DNA of 20,692 bases, from the NCBI GenBank assembly GCA_937923945.1, contig CALDWC010000069.1:1-20692 (forward strand), given 5' to 3'. The notes under the pieces were generated by a model. That model saw only the letters and a program-made list of their open reading frames with translations, was not told the DNA's origin and searched no databases. Both the position numbers and the translations under genes were made by a program. Source of the DNA: an uncultured Treponema sp. Its GTDB lineage: Bacteria; Spirochaetota; Spirochaetia; Treponematales; Treponemataceae. The first letter of the stretch is position 1. Each line of letters opens with the position of its first letter. Shown here in pieces: positions 8,048 to 15,535 of the stretch.

Positions 8048-8076
8048 TTGCATAAAAAAGGCTTCCGCGTTACAAT
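8048..8076 (+). promoter_or_regulatory. Sigma-70-type promoter for trmJ and the ABC exporter
   Basis: TTGCAT (8048-8053) and TACAAT (8071-8076) are spaced by exactly 17 bp. Transcription would start near 8083, giving a very short leader before the Shine-Dalgarno GAGGTGAT (8089-8096). It is divergent from the cyclase promoter in the same 148-nt gap. Confidence 0.65.
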
Positions 8077-8099
8077 GGCAAAAACTTTGAGGTGATACA

Positions 8100-8849
8100 T
8101 TGAACCACTGCATTATTTTAGCCCGCCCCGAAACAAGCGCGAACATCGGAGCCGTTTGCCGTGCAATGGCAACCGGCAATCTGCACGATTTACGGATCGT
8201 CGGCACCCGCAGCGAATACGATGAAACGGTCATCGAACGCATTGCGTTACAGGCGTTTCCGCTGTGGCAGTCGGCTCGTTTTTTTGAACCGAGCGTCGCC
8301 GGTTTACAGGAAGCGGTTTCCGATACGGAAATCGTGTTCGGTACCACGCGGCGTACCGGAAAAAAACGAACAGCCGCTTACCGGAATCTGGCGGATACGG
8401 TTCAAAACGTTTTTGAAAAAAGATACACCAAAGCGGCGTTTGTATTCGGCAACGAGCGCACGGGGCTTTCCGAACGGGAACTCGGTTTGTGCAATATATC
8501 CGTATACATTCCTACGGCGGAAAATTTCGGCTCGCTGAATTTATCGCATGCGGTGCAAATCGTGAGTTATGAACTTTTTCAGTACGCCTGCGCACACGGC
8601 ACGGAACAAGCTGAAAAAAGTTTTACGCCCCCAAAAGTTGTGCCGCAGCAAACAATCGAAAAGCTCAGCGCAGCTTTGCTGGATACACTTTTGACACTTG
8701 ACTTTTTCAGAATGGGCGGCGCGGATGAAAACGAAAAATTTTTTCGGAATATTTTAACGCGAGCCGAATTGAACGAATTTGAAGCGGAACACATTGCCGC
8801 ATTATTGGAAAAATGTTCCATGAAATTAAAAAATAAAATGAATAGATAG
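8100..8849 (+). CDS. trmJ: SPOUT-class tRNA 2'-O-methyltransferase, TrmJ/LasT type
   Basis: A 249-residue SpoU/TrmH-family methyltransferase. All three family motifs are present. Motif 1 is PETSANIGAVCRAM (residues 10-23), with the conserved Asn and the catalytic Arg21. Motif 2 is GNERTGLSERE (117-127). Motif 3 is IPTAENFGSLNLSHAVQIV (137-155), which forms the trefoil-knot S-adenosylmethionine site. The protein has the short C-terminal helical extension seen in TrmJ, which methylates the ribose at tRNA position 32; related family members differ in target, so the exact site is inferred. The start is TTG: the strong GAGGTGAT lies just before it and no ATG or GTG gives full motif 1. The exporter gene follows after 17 nt, so the two are probably co-transcribed, although no functional link is evident. 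Confidence 0.88.
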   Translation: MNHCIILARPETSANIGAVCRAMATGNLHDLRIVGTRSEYDETVIERIALQAFPLWQSARFFEPSVAGLQEAVSDTEIVFGTTRRTGKKRTAAYRNLADTVQNVFEKRYTKAAFVFGNERTGLSERELGLCNISVYIPTAENFGSLNLSHAVQIVSYELFQYACAHGTEQAEKSFTPPKVVPQQTIEKLSAALLDTLLTLDFFRMGGADENEKFFRNILTRAELNEFEAEHIAALLEKCSMKLKNKMNR

Positions 8850-8866
8850 AGAAGGAAAATAATTAT

Positions 8867-10600
8867 ATGAAACAAGGATTATTCAAAAAATTTATCAGTT
8901 ACTATAAACCGTACCGTGCGCTTTTTTATTTTGATCTTTTTTGCGCGTTTATTGTTGCAGGCGTCGATTTATTTTTTCCGCAAGTGATTCGTTTTTTTAC
9001 GCTGAATGCACAAAACTTTACCGCGGAAGCATTATTCGCGATCGGCATAAAAATTTCAGGCTTGCTCCTCCTCCTGTACATCATTCGGTACGGCGCCCGC
9101 TTTTTTATCACATCTTACGGGCACATTATGGGCTCAAAAATGGAGCGCGATATGCGCCGCGATTTATTTACGCACATGCAAACTCTTTCGTTTTCTTACT
9201 ACGACGAACATAGTACCGGCGATATGCTGGCACGCATTGTGTCAGACCTTTTTGATATAGCCGAACTTGCACACCACGGTCCGGAAAATCTTTTTATTGC
9301 AAGCACCAAATTAATCGGTTCATTTATTTTACTAACCTTTATCAACGGAAAACTCACGTTAATCTTACTTGCGATAACGAGTTTTAATTTAGTGTTTTCT
9401 CTCATCAAAAATAAAAAGTACAAAAAAATATTTTTAAACAATCGAAAAAAAATGTCCGGTATCAATTCACAAGTGCAGGATTCGTTGGCGGGAATCCGCA
9501 TTGTAAAATCGTTCACCAATGAAGATATTGAATTGGAAAAATTTACCGATGCGAATGAAAAGTATTTGCACACCAAAACCATCAGCTACATGGAAATGGG
9601 CAAGTATCATGCAACCAATAATTTTTTAACGGGGCTACTCTATGTTGCGGTGATTTTTTTCGGAACGCTTTTTGTTTCAAAGGGAGAGCTTTCGATTATT
9701 GATTTAACGATTTACGTTTTGTACATCAATATTTATATTGAACCGATTACGATTCTCATCGAGCTGACCGAAATGCTGCAAAACGGGATTTCCGGTTTCA
9801 GGCGCTTTTATGAAATTATGAATATCACTCCCGAAATTGTTGACGCTCCTGATGCGCATGATTTTACCCCGTTCCATGAAAGCATCCGTTTTGACGCGGT
9901 TGATTTTAAATACGAAACGTCAAAGTCAATTTTACATAATATGTCCCTTGAGTTTAAAGCCGGAAAAACGACTGCACTCGTCGGTCCGTCCGGTAGCGGC
10001 AAAACAACGATTTGTTCTCTCATTCCGCGTTTTTACGAAGTAACCGGCGGCGCAATTACCGTTGACGGCGTAAACTTAAAAGACTTCAAGCTGAAAAGTT
10101 TACGTGAAAACATCGGTATTGTGCAACAGGATGTGTATTTGTTCGGCTCAACAATTGCGGATAATATTTTGTACGGAAAGCCGAACGCTACGATGGACGA
10201 AGTGATTGCCGCCGCAAAAAATGCACACATTCACGAGTTTATCCAAAGTTTACCGGACGGCTATAACACAAGTGTCGGCGAACGCGGAGTAAAACTTTCC
10301 GGCGGTCAAAAACAACGAATTGCGATTGCCCGAGTCTTTTTGAAAAATCCGCCGATTTTGATTTTAGACGAAGCAACGTCCAGCTTGGATTCGGAAAACG
10401 AAATTCAAATTCAAAAGGCGCTTGAAGCGTTGTCCGTCAACCGAACGGTTATTGTAATTGCACACCGGCTGTCGACGATTCGGAATGCCGACACCATCTA
10501 TGTGATTACCGATGACGGCGTTCGGGAAAGCGGCACGCATGATGAGTTGATGCAGCGGAACGGGCTGTACGCTTCCATGCAAAAAGCGGCAATCGTGTAA
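8867..10600 (+). CDS. ABC exporter half-transporter, MsbA/LmrA-like (membrane plus ATPase domains)
   Basis: A 577-residue type IV ABC exporter with fused domains, in the usual size range. The first 310 or so residues hold six membrane helices, with a conserved coupling region near HMQTLSFSYYDEHSTGDMLARI. The C-terminal ATPase has Walker A GPSGSGKTT (from residue 373), a Q-loop in IGIVQQDVYLFG, signature LSGGQKQR (477-484), Walker B ILILDE (497-502) followed by ATSSLD, and the switch histidine in AHRLS. All catalytic residues are intact, so a homodimer with two working ATP sites is expected. Substrates of this family range from lipids to drugs and peptides and cannot be assigned. The ATG at 8867 has AGAAGGA upstream. 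It ends 11 nt from the convergent end of map, with no obvious terminator. Confidence 0.93.
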   Translation: MKQGLFKKFISYYKPYRALFYFDLFCAFIVAGVDLFFPQVIRFFTLNAQNFTAEALFAIGIKISGLLLLLYIIRYGARFFITSYGHIMGSKMERDMRRDLFTHMQTLSFSYYDEHSTGDMLARIVSDLFDIAELAHHGPENLFIASTKLIGSFILLTFINGKLTLILLAITSFNLVFSLIKNKKYKKIFLNNRKKMSGINSQVQDSLAGIRIVKSFTNEDIELEKFTDANEKYLHTKTISYMEMGKYHATNNFLTGLLYVAVIFFGTLFVSKGELSIIDLTIYVLYINIYIEPITILIELTEMLQNGISGFRRFYEIMNITPEIVDAPDAHDFTPFHESIRFDAVDFKYETSKSILHNMSLEFKAGKTTALVGPSGSGKTTICSLIPRFYEVTGGAITVDGVNLKDFKLKSLRENIGIVQQDVYLFGSTIADNILYGKPNATMDEVIAAAKNAHIHEFIQSLPDGYNTSVGERGVKLSGGQKQRIAIARVFLKNPPILILDEATSSLDSENEIQIQKALEALSVNRTVIVIAHRLSTIRNADTIYVITDDGVRESGTHDELMQRNGLYASMQKAAIV

Positions 10601-10611
10601 GTTGATTTATT

Positions 10612-11361
10612 TTAAAGCGCACTCAATACTTCAGTGTGATCTTCAAATACGGCAACGGTGTGTTCCATGTGGCACGAAGGTAAACCGTCGTCGGTTACCA
10701 CCGTCCAGCCGTCTTTTTTAACGCTCACATTTGCGGTGCCGCGGTTAATCATCGGTTCAAGCGCGAGCACCATACCGGCTTTTATCCGCAAGTTTTTTGC
10801 CTGCGGTGCCGGTACGTTAAAAACGTTCGGCGCTTCGTGTACCTTTAAGCCAACTCCATGACCGCAGTAATCGTACACCACGCCGTATCCGTTTTCGGTT
10901 GCAAAATCGTACACCGCGTGAGCAATATCCGAAAGGCGGTTTCCCGCTTTGCACGCTGCAATCGCACGGTTCAAACATTCCGTTGTTACTTCCAAAAGAT
11001 GTAAGTTTTCCGGTAAAACATTGCCGACCGGAAACGTTACCGTTGAATCGCTGACATAGCCGTTCAAAATCATTCCCAAATCAACCGATACCAAATCGCC
11101 GTCGCGGACAATTTTTTTCCGTGACGGTATGCCGTGAATCACTTCTTCGTTAATGGAAATGCAGCTTGCCGCCGGAAATCCGGCTGTCGGCCAGGCAGGA
11201 ATACCGCCCGCTTTCCGCATAAAATGCTCACAGTAAGAATCAATCTGCTTAGTCGAAATACCCGGTTGGATAATATGTTTTAATTCGGAAAAAAGCTTTG
11301 CAATTTCTTTGCACGATTTTCGAATACCGTTAATTTGTTCTTCGTTCTTTAAAATAATCAT
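10612..11361 (-). CDS. map: Methionine aminopeptidase, type I
   Basis: A 249-residue enzyme that removes the initiator methionine from nascent proteins in the cytosol. The five metal ligands are visible: D94 (SVDLG), D105 (SDSTV), H168 (CGHGVG), E202 (LALEPM) and E233 (HMEHTV). The substrate-binding His is H76 (EEVIHGIP). Spacing and length match the E. coli type Ia enzyme; there is no N-terminal extension or zinc finger. The ATG at 11361 has AGGA seven nt upstream and its own promoter. It is a single-gene unit here, facing the ABC exporter end to end. Confidence 0.96.
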   Translation of the reverse strand: MIILKNEEQINGIRKSCKEIAKLFSELKHIIQPGISTKQIDSYCEHFMRKAGGIPAWPTAGFPAASCISINEEVIHGIPSRKKIVRDGDLVSVDLGMILNGYVSDSTVTFPVGNVLPENLHLLEVTTECLNRAIAACKAGNRLSDIAHAVYDFATENGYGVVYDYCGHGVGLKVHEAPNVFNVPAPQAKNLRIKAGMVLALEPMINRGTANVSVKKDGWTVVTDDGLPSCHMEHTVAVFEDHTEVLSAL

Positions 11362-11381
11362 GTTTTATTCCTAACAATTCC

Positions 11382-11410
11382 ACTATACTCTCGACAAAAC
11401 AAAAAATCAA
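11382..11410 (-). promoter_or_regulatory. Sigma-70-type promoter for map
   Basis: Minus strand TTGATT (11410-11405), 17-bp spacer, TATAGT (11387-11382), about 20 nt upstream of the start codon. A good match in sequence, spacing and position. Confidence 0.65.
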
Positions 11411-11502
11411 GATGCTGCATTTTTTTGTTGTTGCATTATTGCCGTATAACCGAAAAATTTTCTGCGCAAGATGACTTAAAAAGAATGCGGTGAATATTTT
11501 TA

Positions 11503-11531
11503 TTGATAAAATAACCGTTTTGTGCTATACT
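11503..11531 (+). promoter_or_regulatory. Sigma-70-type promoter with extended -10 for the lptD-like gene
   Basis: TTGATA (11503-11508), 17-bp spacer, TATACT (11526-11531), with TG one base before the -10 box (extended -10). The expected transcription start near 11538 rules out translation from the in-frame GTG at 11522 and leaves only about 8 nt before the ATG at 11546. This supports the downstream GTG at 11585 as the real start. Confidence 0.7.
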
Positions 11532-11584
11532 CACCGAACTTTAGAATGAGGGGTGTGCCGTATTTTGCACGGTATTTTCGTATT

Positions 11585-14500
11585 GTGAAAAAGTTTTTTG
11601 CCATTATTGCATTACTGCTCTGCGTTTCGGCAGCGACACAAGAAACGCCGGACACAAAAGCGGCAAAACCGACGCGTACCGTTATTATCAATTCGGCAAA
11701 CAGCATCGAATACACATCCGAAAAACGTGATAGTGATGCGGCTGTAGATTCCAAAGAAAAAACTTCTGAAGAAAAAAATCCCGAAGAAAAAGCACCGGCT
11801 CATGATACAAAGGCCGAAATTACCGATAAATCGGAAAATGCAAAACATCCGGTAAAAGACGAAAAAAAAATTGAAACAATTATTTTGACCGGCGATGTTT
11901 CCATTTCAGTGCAGGAAGGTGCGACACTTGACACTATTTTTGCCGACCGCATTATTTACAATAAAACGCGTAATACGCTCCATGCCGAAGGTACTGTCCG
12001 CTATGAACGAAAGATTGCCGGAAAAATTTCGCAAACGTTTCACGGCAAAGGCTTGCTGTTTGACATTAAAGGAATGAGCGGAGTTTTTTTGGACGGCATC
12101 GTCGAAGCCGATTCACAAAAAAAAAATACGCCGAACTATGTAATTCATTCGGAAACAACAGGACGTGATGCGAGTGAAGTTACCGCATTTAAAAATGCAA
12201 AACTCACCACCAGTACCGCAGAAGAACCGCTTTGGTCGATTAACGCTTCCCGTATTTGGCTTTTACCCGGAAATGAAATGAGTTTCGCAAACGGGTATTT
12301 TTCAATCGGCGTTGTGCCGATTTTTTATCTGCCGTTTTTTTATCATCCGGCGGATGAAATGATTTTTCACCCTGCGTTCGGGTATAAACCGCGCGGAGGA
12401 TATTTTACGCAAACGACGACCTATCTCATCGGAAGAAAAAAACTACCTAAAAAAGATGCGGATGCAAGTTTTTCAAACTTTTTAACTTCCGATACTTTAA
12501 AGGAACAAAAACGGAACGGTTTGTTTTTTCAAAATTTAAGTACCGATGCAAAAAAGCAGGAGCCGACTCATTTAAAGCTCATTGCCGATATGTATTCTTC
12601 GTTGGGATTTTTACTTGGGCTTGACGGTGATTTTGCCTCCGCGGTAAAATATTTTAATACGTTAAACTTTAATACATATTTTGCGTTTTCGTACACTCAG
12701 TATCCGCTTGCTACGGATAAAAATACATTTACGATGCTTGATGCTGCCGGCGATACAAAATTGAATAAAGCAAACTTTTTTGGATTTACCTTACCGTTTC
12801 GATATCACTTCGATTTTAATGCGACGATCAGTAAATCCCCGGTTACGCTTACGATGAATGTTCCGTTCGTTTCAGATCCGTTTTTCAAAAGCGATTTTTT
12901 TTCACGCAGCGAAGATATGAACTGGTTTAAATTTATGCTGAACCGAAACAACGAAAAAGAAGAAAAAACTTCCGAACAAACTTCGTACAATTGGCTTTTT
13001 AAGTTTTCGGCAAATCCGAGTACCGGTATTCTTTCACCGTATATTCGTTCATTTTCGATTAGCCCCGATGTTGCGGTAAATTTTTACAGCAAAGAAAATA
13101 GAACATTAACCGGCGAAGAAAGATTGTATGCGCCTGAAAGAAAATTTTATTATCCTGAAAAATTGTACCCGAAATTATCCGCGTCATTATCGGGAACCAT
13201 TTTTTCAACCGACATGCTTAATAAAAAAAACAAAAATAAATCAACTGCAGTTATCGATGGTGTAAAAAATCCTTTTGCGGAAGTTTCCGCGTCCGTTGAG
13301 AATACGGACGAAACCGAAACACCAAATGACGAAACGCTTCAATTAAACCTTAAAACAAAAAGCAACAAAACCGCAAACGAAAAAAACAATACCGAGTATC
13401 TCGACCTTTTTTTGCCGTTGTACAAACCGCAGGAAAATACAAAAGCCACATCGGATAAAATCGTACGGTACAGTCTCGGCTATGATGTGAAAGGGGATTA
13501 CCTCCATGAAGGACTTTGGGATCAAGCAAAATGGAAAGAACCGAAAGACATCAACTGGAAAAATTTTTATTCGCACTATTATAGGGTAAATTATGAGGTC
13601 GGTTTAAATAGTGAATTAGGTATGTTTTATAACTTTTTAAAAGTGAACAACAGCCTCTCGTTCAAACAAAATTACCAGCGTCATCCGTATGTAAGCGATC
13701 AAACAAAAAAAGAAACGCTGGAGCTCAACAACTTCAAAGCGAATACGTATACGTTGCAAAATAAAAACAGTGTAACGCTTTCGCCGTTTTATTTTAGCGA
13801 GCTTTTTAAAGGCTGTAATGTGCAGTGGTCGATTTCGGAAATTGTGCTTCGGAATAAATTTACCGGCACCTATACCGCGCCGAAGTATGAAACCGAAAAA
13901 ATAAAATGGAACAAGGAATTTATTAAAGAACATAATTTCAGTACGGTGCTTGCCGTTACCGCAAATACTTACACGCAAAGTTTAAAACTGGTTGCAGCCC
14001 TTCCGCCGCTTTTAAATTCGTATACCATGTCGGCAAACTTTCAATATCCGTACGGTTCGGCTTCAGCCGATACAAAAATATATGAAAAAGAAAAAGCGGA
14101 GAAAAAATGGTTTTGGAGTCCGTTTAACGCTCATGTCAACTGGAAACTTCCTTTTTCAATTACGAGCTCACAAATGTATTCGTACAACATCGAAGACAAA
14201 AAAAGCGATACTTTTCGGTTTACTTTCGGATGGAAATATTTGTCGCTCAATTTTTTAATGCAACGCGATTTAAAATATAAACTTGATCCGTTGCTCGGTT
14301 GGCAAAGTTCCGGTACGGAAAAAAAGTTTATTCCGAAAAGTTTCGAATGTAATTTTTCCAACACCGGCGAACCGTGGAAATTTTATTTTTGGAAAAATCG
14401 AATTGGACTTTCACTTTCACTTTCGAGTACACTCAATCTCAATATGCAAAAAGTAACGGAAAGTTTTTTTTCGTTTTCACCGACGCTTAATTTTTCAATC

Positions 14501-14905
14501 CATGAATTTTTAACGTTGAAAATCGGAACGGTTAGCCGCAACGATGTCATTGCCCGTTATTTTCAAAATTCGCTCAATTTGGGAGTTACCATTCCCGGTG
14601 AAACAAACGTTATGAAAGACTTACTCCAGTCGTTTTATTTTTGGGACAAGCCGATGCGGCAGCAATCCGGTTTCAAAATTAAATCGGTTGACATCGCGTT
14701 GGAACATAATTTAAAAGATTGGACGCTAAATTTAACCTACTCGTTTTTACCGGAAATAAAAATAAATCCGGCAACGCACAAAACGGAATTTAACTTTATT
14801 CCGAAAATTATGTTTATGGTTACTTGGAATCCGATCAGTGATATACGCGTAAAAACTAAAACCGAAAATAAAAAGTTCACTGTAGAACGCGGAACGATTC
14901 GATAG
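11585..14905 (+). CDS. lptD: LptD/OstA-like outer-membrane protein
   Basis: With the GTG start at 11585 the protein has 1106 residues and opens with a clean signal peptide (VKKFFAIIALLLCVSAATQ). The ATG at 11546 is the alternative start. A Lys/Glu-rich disordered linker (about 37-96) leads to an OstA/LptA-type beta-jellyroll (about 97-178; IILTGDVSISVQEG, FADRIIYNKT, AEGTVRYE). The LptD hallmark GVVPIFYLPFFYHPADEM follows, then a very long beta-barrel region rich in alternating Phe/Tyr strands. LptD inserts lipopolysaccharide into the outer membrane in Gram-negatives. Treponemes are generally considered to lack LPS, so the cargo here would be another lipid or glycolipid; that part is inference. 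The position and type recall T. pallidum TP0515 (from memory). No LptE or Lpt ABC genes are adjacent. The ribosome site before the GTG is weak. Confidence 0.85.
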   Translation: MKKFFAIIALLLCVSAATQETPDTKAAKPTRTVIINSANSIEYTSEKRDSDAAVDSKEKTSEEKNPEEKAPAHDTKAEITDKSENAKHPVKDEKKIETIILTGDVSISVQEGATLDTIFADRIIYNKTRNTLHAEGTVRYERKIAGKISQTFHGKGLLFDIKGMSGVFLDGIVEADSQKKNTPNYVIHSETTGRDASEVTAFKNAKLTTSTAEEPLWSINASRIWLLPGNEMSFANGYFSIGVVPIFYLPFFYHPADEMIFHPAFGYKPRGGYFTQTTTYLIGRKKLPKKDADASFSNFLTSDTLKEQKRNGLFFQNLSTDAKKQEPTHLKLIADMYSSLGFLLGLDGDFASAVKYFNTLNFNTYFAFSYTQYPLATDKNTFTMLDAAGDTKLNKANFFGFTLPFRYHFDFNATISKSPVTLTMNVPFVSDPFFKSDFFSRSEDMNWFKFMLNRNNEKEEKTSEQTSYNWLFKFSANPSTGILSPYIRSFSISPDVAVNFYSKENRTLTGEERLYAPERKFYYPEKLYPKLSASLSGTIFSTDMLNKKNKNKSTAVIDGVKNPFAEVSASVENTDETETPNDETLQLNLKTKSNKTANEKNNTEYLDLFLPLYKPQENTKATSDKIVRYSLGYDVKGDYLHEGLWDQAKWKEPKDINWKNFYSHYYRVNYEVGLNSELGMFYNFLKVNNSLSFKQNYQRHPYVSDQTKKETLELNNFKANTYTLQNKNSVTLSPFYFSELFKGCNVQWSISEIVLRNKFTGTYTAPKYETEKIKWNKEFIKEHNFSTVLAVTANTYTQSLKLVAALPPLLNSYTMSANFQYPYGSASADTKIYEKEKAEKKWFWSPFNAHVNWKLPFSITSSQMYSYNIEDKKSDTFRFTFGWKYLSLNFLMQRDLKYKLDPLLGWQSSGTEKKFIPKSFECNFSNTGEPWKFYFWKNRIGLSLSLSSTLNLNMQKVTESFFSFSPTLNFSIHEFLTLKIGTVSRNDVIARYFQNSLNLGVTIPGETNVMKDLLQSFYFWDKPMRQQSGFKIKSVDIALEHNLKDWTLNLTYSFLPEIKINPATHKTEFNFIPKIMFMVTWNPISDIRVKTKTENKKFTVERGTIR

Positions 14906-14913
14906 CCTCCCTG

Positions 14914-14942
14914 TTGAATAAATTTTACTTTCGGAGTAGAAT
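14914..14942 (+). promoter_or_regulatory. Sigma-70-type promoter for the glutamate mutase operon
   Basis: TTGAAT (14914-14919), 17-bp spacer, TAGAAT (14937-14942). It begins 8 nt after the lptD-like stop codon. Transcription would start near 14949, giving a leader of about 60 nt. Confidence 0.6.
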
Positions 14943-14955
14943 TAAATAAATAAGC

Positions 14956-14974
14956 TTTAGCTTGGCAGGCTAAA
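14956..14974 (+). promoter_or_regulatory. Small hairpin in the glmS leader
   Basis: TTTAGC (14956-14961), 7-nt loop, GCTAAA (14969-14974) sits at the 5' end of the predicted leader. There is no T-run, so it is not a terminator. There is no resemblance to a cobalamin riboswitch, which would need far more sequence. The ribosome site GGGAGG (14999-15004) lies downstream and is free of this hairpin. Confidence 0.4.
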
Positions 14975-15009
14975 ATTATGGATTAAAAATACGGCTACGG
15001 GAGGATTTT

Positions 15010-15432
15010 ATGAATAAAACTAAAGTCGTGTTAGGTGTTATCGGTTCCGATTGCCACGCAGTCGGAAATAAAATTTTGGATTATGCTTTGACGGACGCCG
15101 GTTTTGATGTTGTGAACATCGGCGTTTTAAATCCGCAGGAAGATTTTATCAATGCAGCGTTGGAAACAAATGCCGATGCGATTTTGATTTCTTCGCTGTA
15201 CGGGCAAGGTGAGCTTGACTGTCAGGGAATGCGTGAAAAATGCGACGAAGCGGGCTTAAAAGGAATTAAGCTCTTTGTTGGAGGCAATATCGTTGTTGGA
15301 AAGCAGGATTTTACCGAAGTAAAAAAGCGATTTGAAGCAATGGGCTTTGACCATGTGTATCCACCGGGAACTTCGGTTGAAACAACCATCAGCGATTTGC
15401 GTGCCGATTTTCCGAATAACTATATCCCGTAA
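15010..15432 (+). CDS. glmS: Glutamate mutase small (cobalamin-binding) subunit, MutS/GlmS
   Basis: A 140-residue B12-binding subunit of methylaspartate (glutamate) mutase. Together with GlmE it converts L-glutamate to threo-3-methylaspartate by a radical mechanism using adenosylcobalamin. The cobalamin motif DxHxxG is SDCHAVG with D14, H16 and G19; H16 is the lower axial cobalt ligand. SSLYGQGE and FVGGNIVVGK form the rest of the nucleotide-tail pocket. It aligns along its whole length with the clostridial MutS proteins as I remember them (about 137 residues), including the KLFVGGNIVVGKQ and VYPPGTS stretches. The ATG at 15010 has GGGAGG five nt away, the strongest ribosome site in the operon. 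The symbol glmS is shared with glucosamine-6-phosphate synthase, which this is not. Confidence 0.97.
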   Translation: MNKTKVVLGVIGSDCHAVGNKILDYALTDAGFDVVNIGVLNPQEDFINAALETNADAILISSLYGQGELDCQGMREKCDEAGLKGIKLFVGGNIVVGKQDFTEVKKRFEAMGFDHVYPPGTSVETTISDLRADFPNNYIP

Positions 15433-15449
15433 ATCCTTTTTATGCTGAC

Positions 15450-15496
15450 CGATATACTGCAAAGCGATTGTTTTATCGCACCTATGCGGTATACCG
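15450..15496 (+). ncRNA. Intercistronic stem-loop between glmS and glmL
   Basis: A long hairpin in the 103-nt gap. CGATATACTGC (15450-15460) pairs with GCGGTATACCG (15486-15496) with one A/C mismatch and one G-U. Inside it, after an asymmetric internal loop (AAA against ACCTAT), GCGAT (15464-15468) pairs with ATCGC (15475-15479) around a TGTTTT loop. There is no T-run after it, so it is unlikely to be an intrinsic terminator. An mRNA-stabilising or processing element that sets GlmS above GlmL is a plausible reading; this is a cis structure, not necessarily a separate RNA. Confidence 0.5.
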
Positions 15497-15535
15497 AATG
15501 AGGATTTGATAACAATCAATACAAGAAGGATTTAC

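Noticed and set aside
10601..10611. Shared terminator between the ABC exporter and map
   Set aside because: Only 11 nt separate the convergent stop codons and no hairpin with a T-run is visible there.
14949..15009. Cobalamin riboswitch upstream of the B12-dependent mutase
   Set aside because: The leader is only about 60 nt and has no B12-box-like sequence; a cobalamin riboswitch would not fit.
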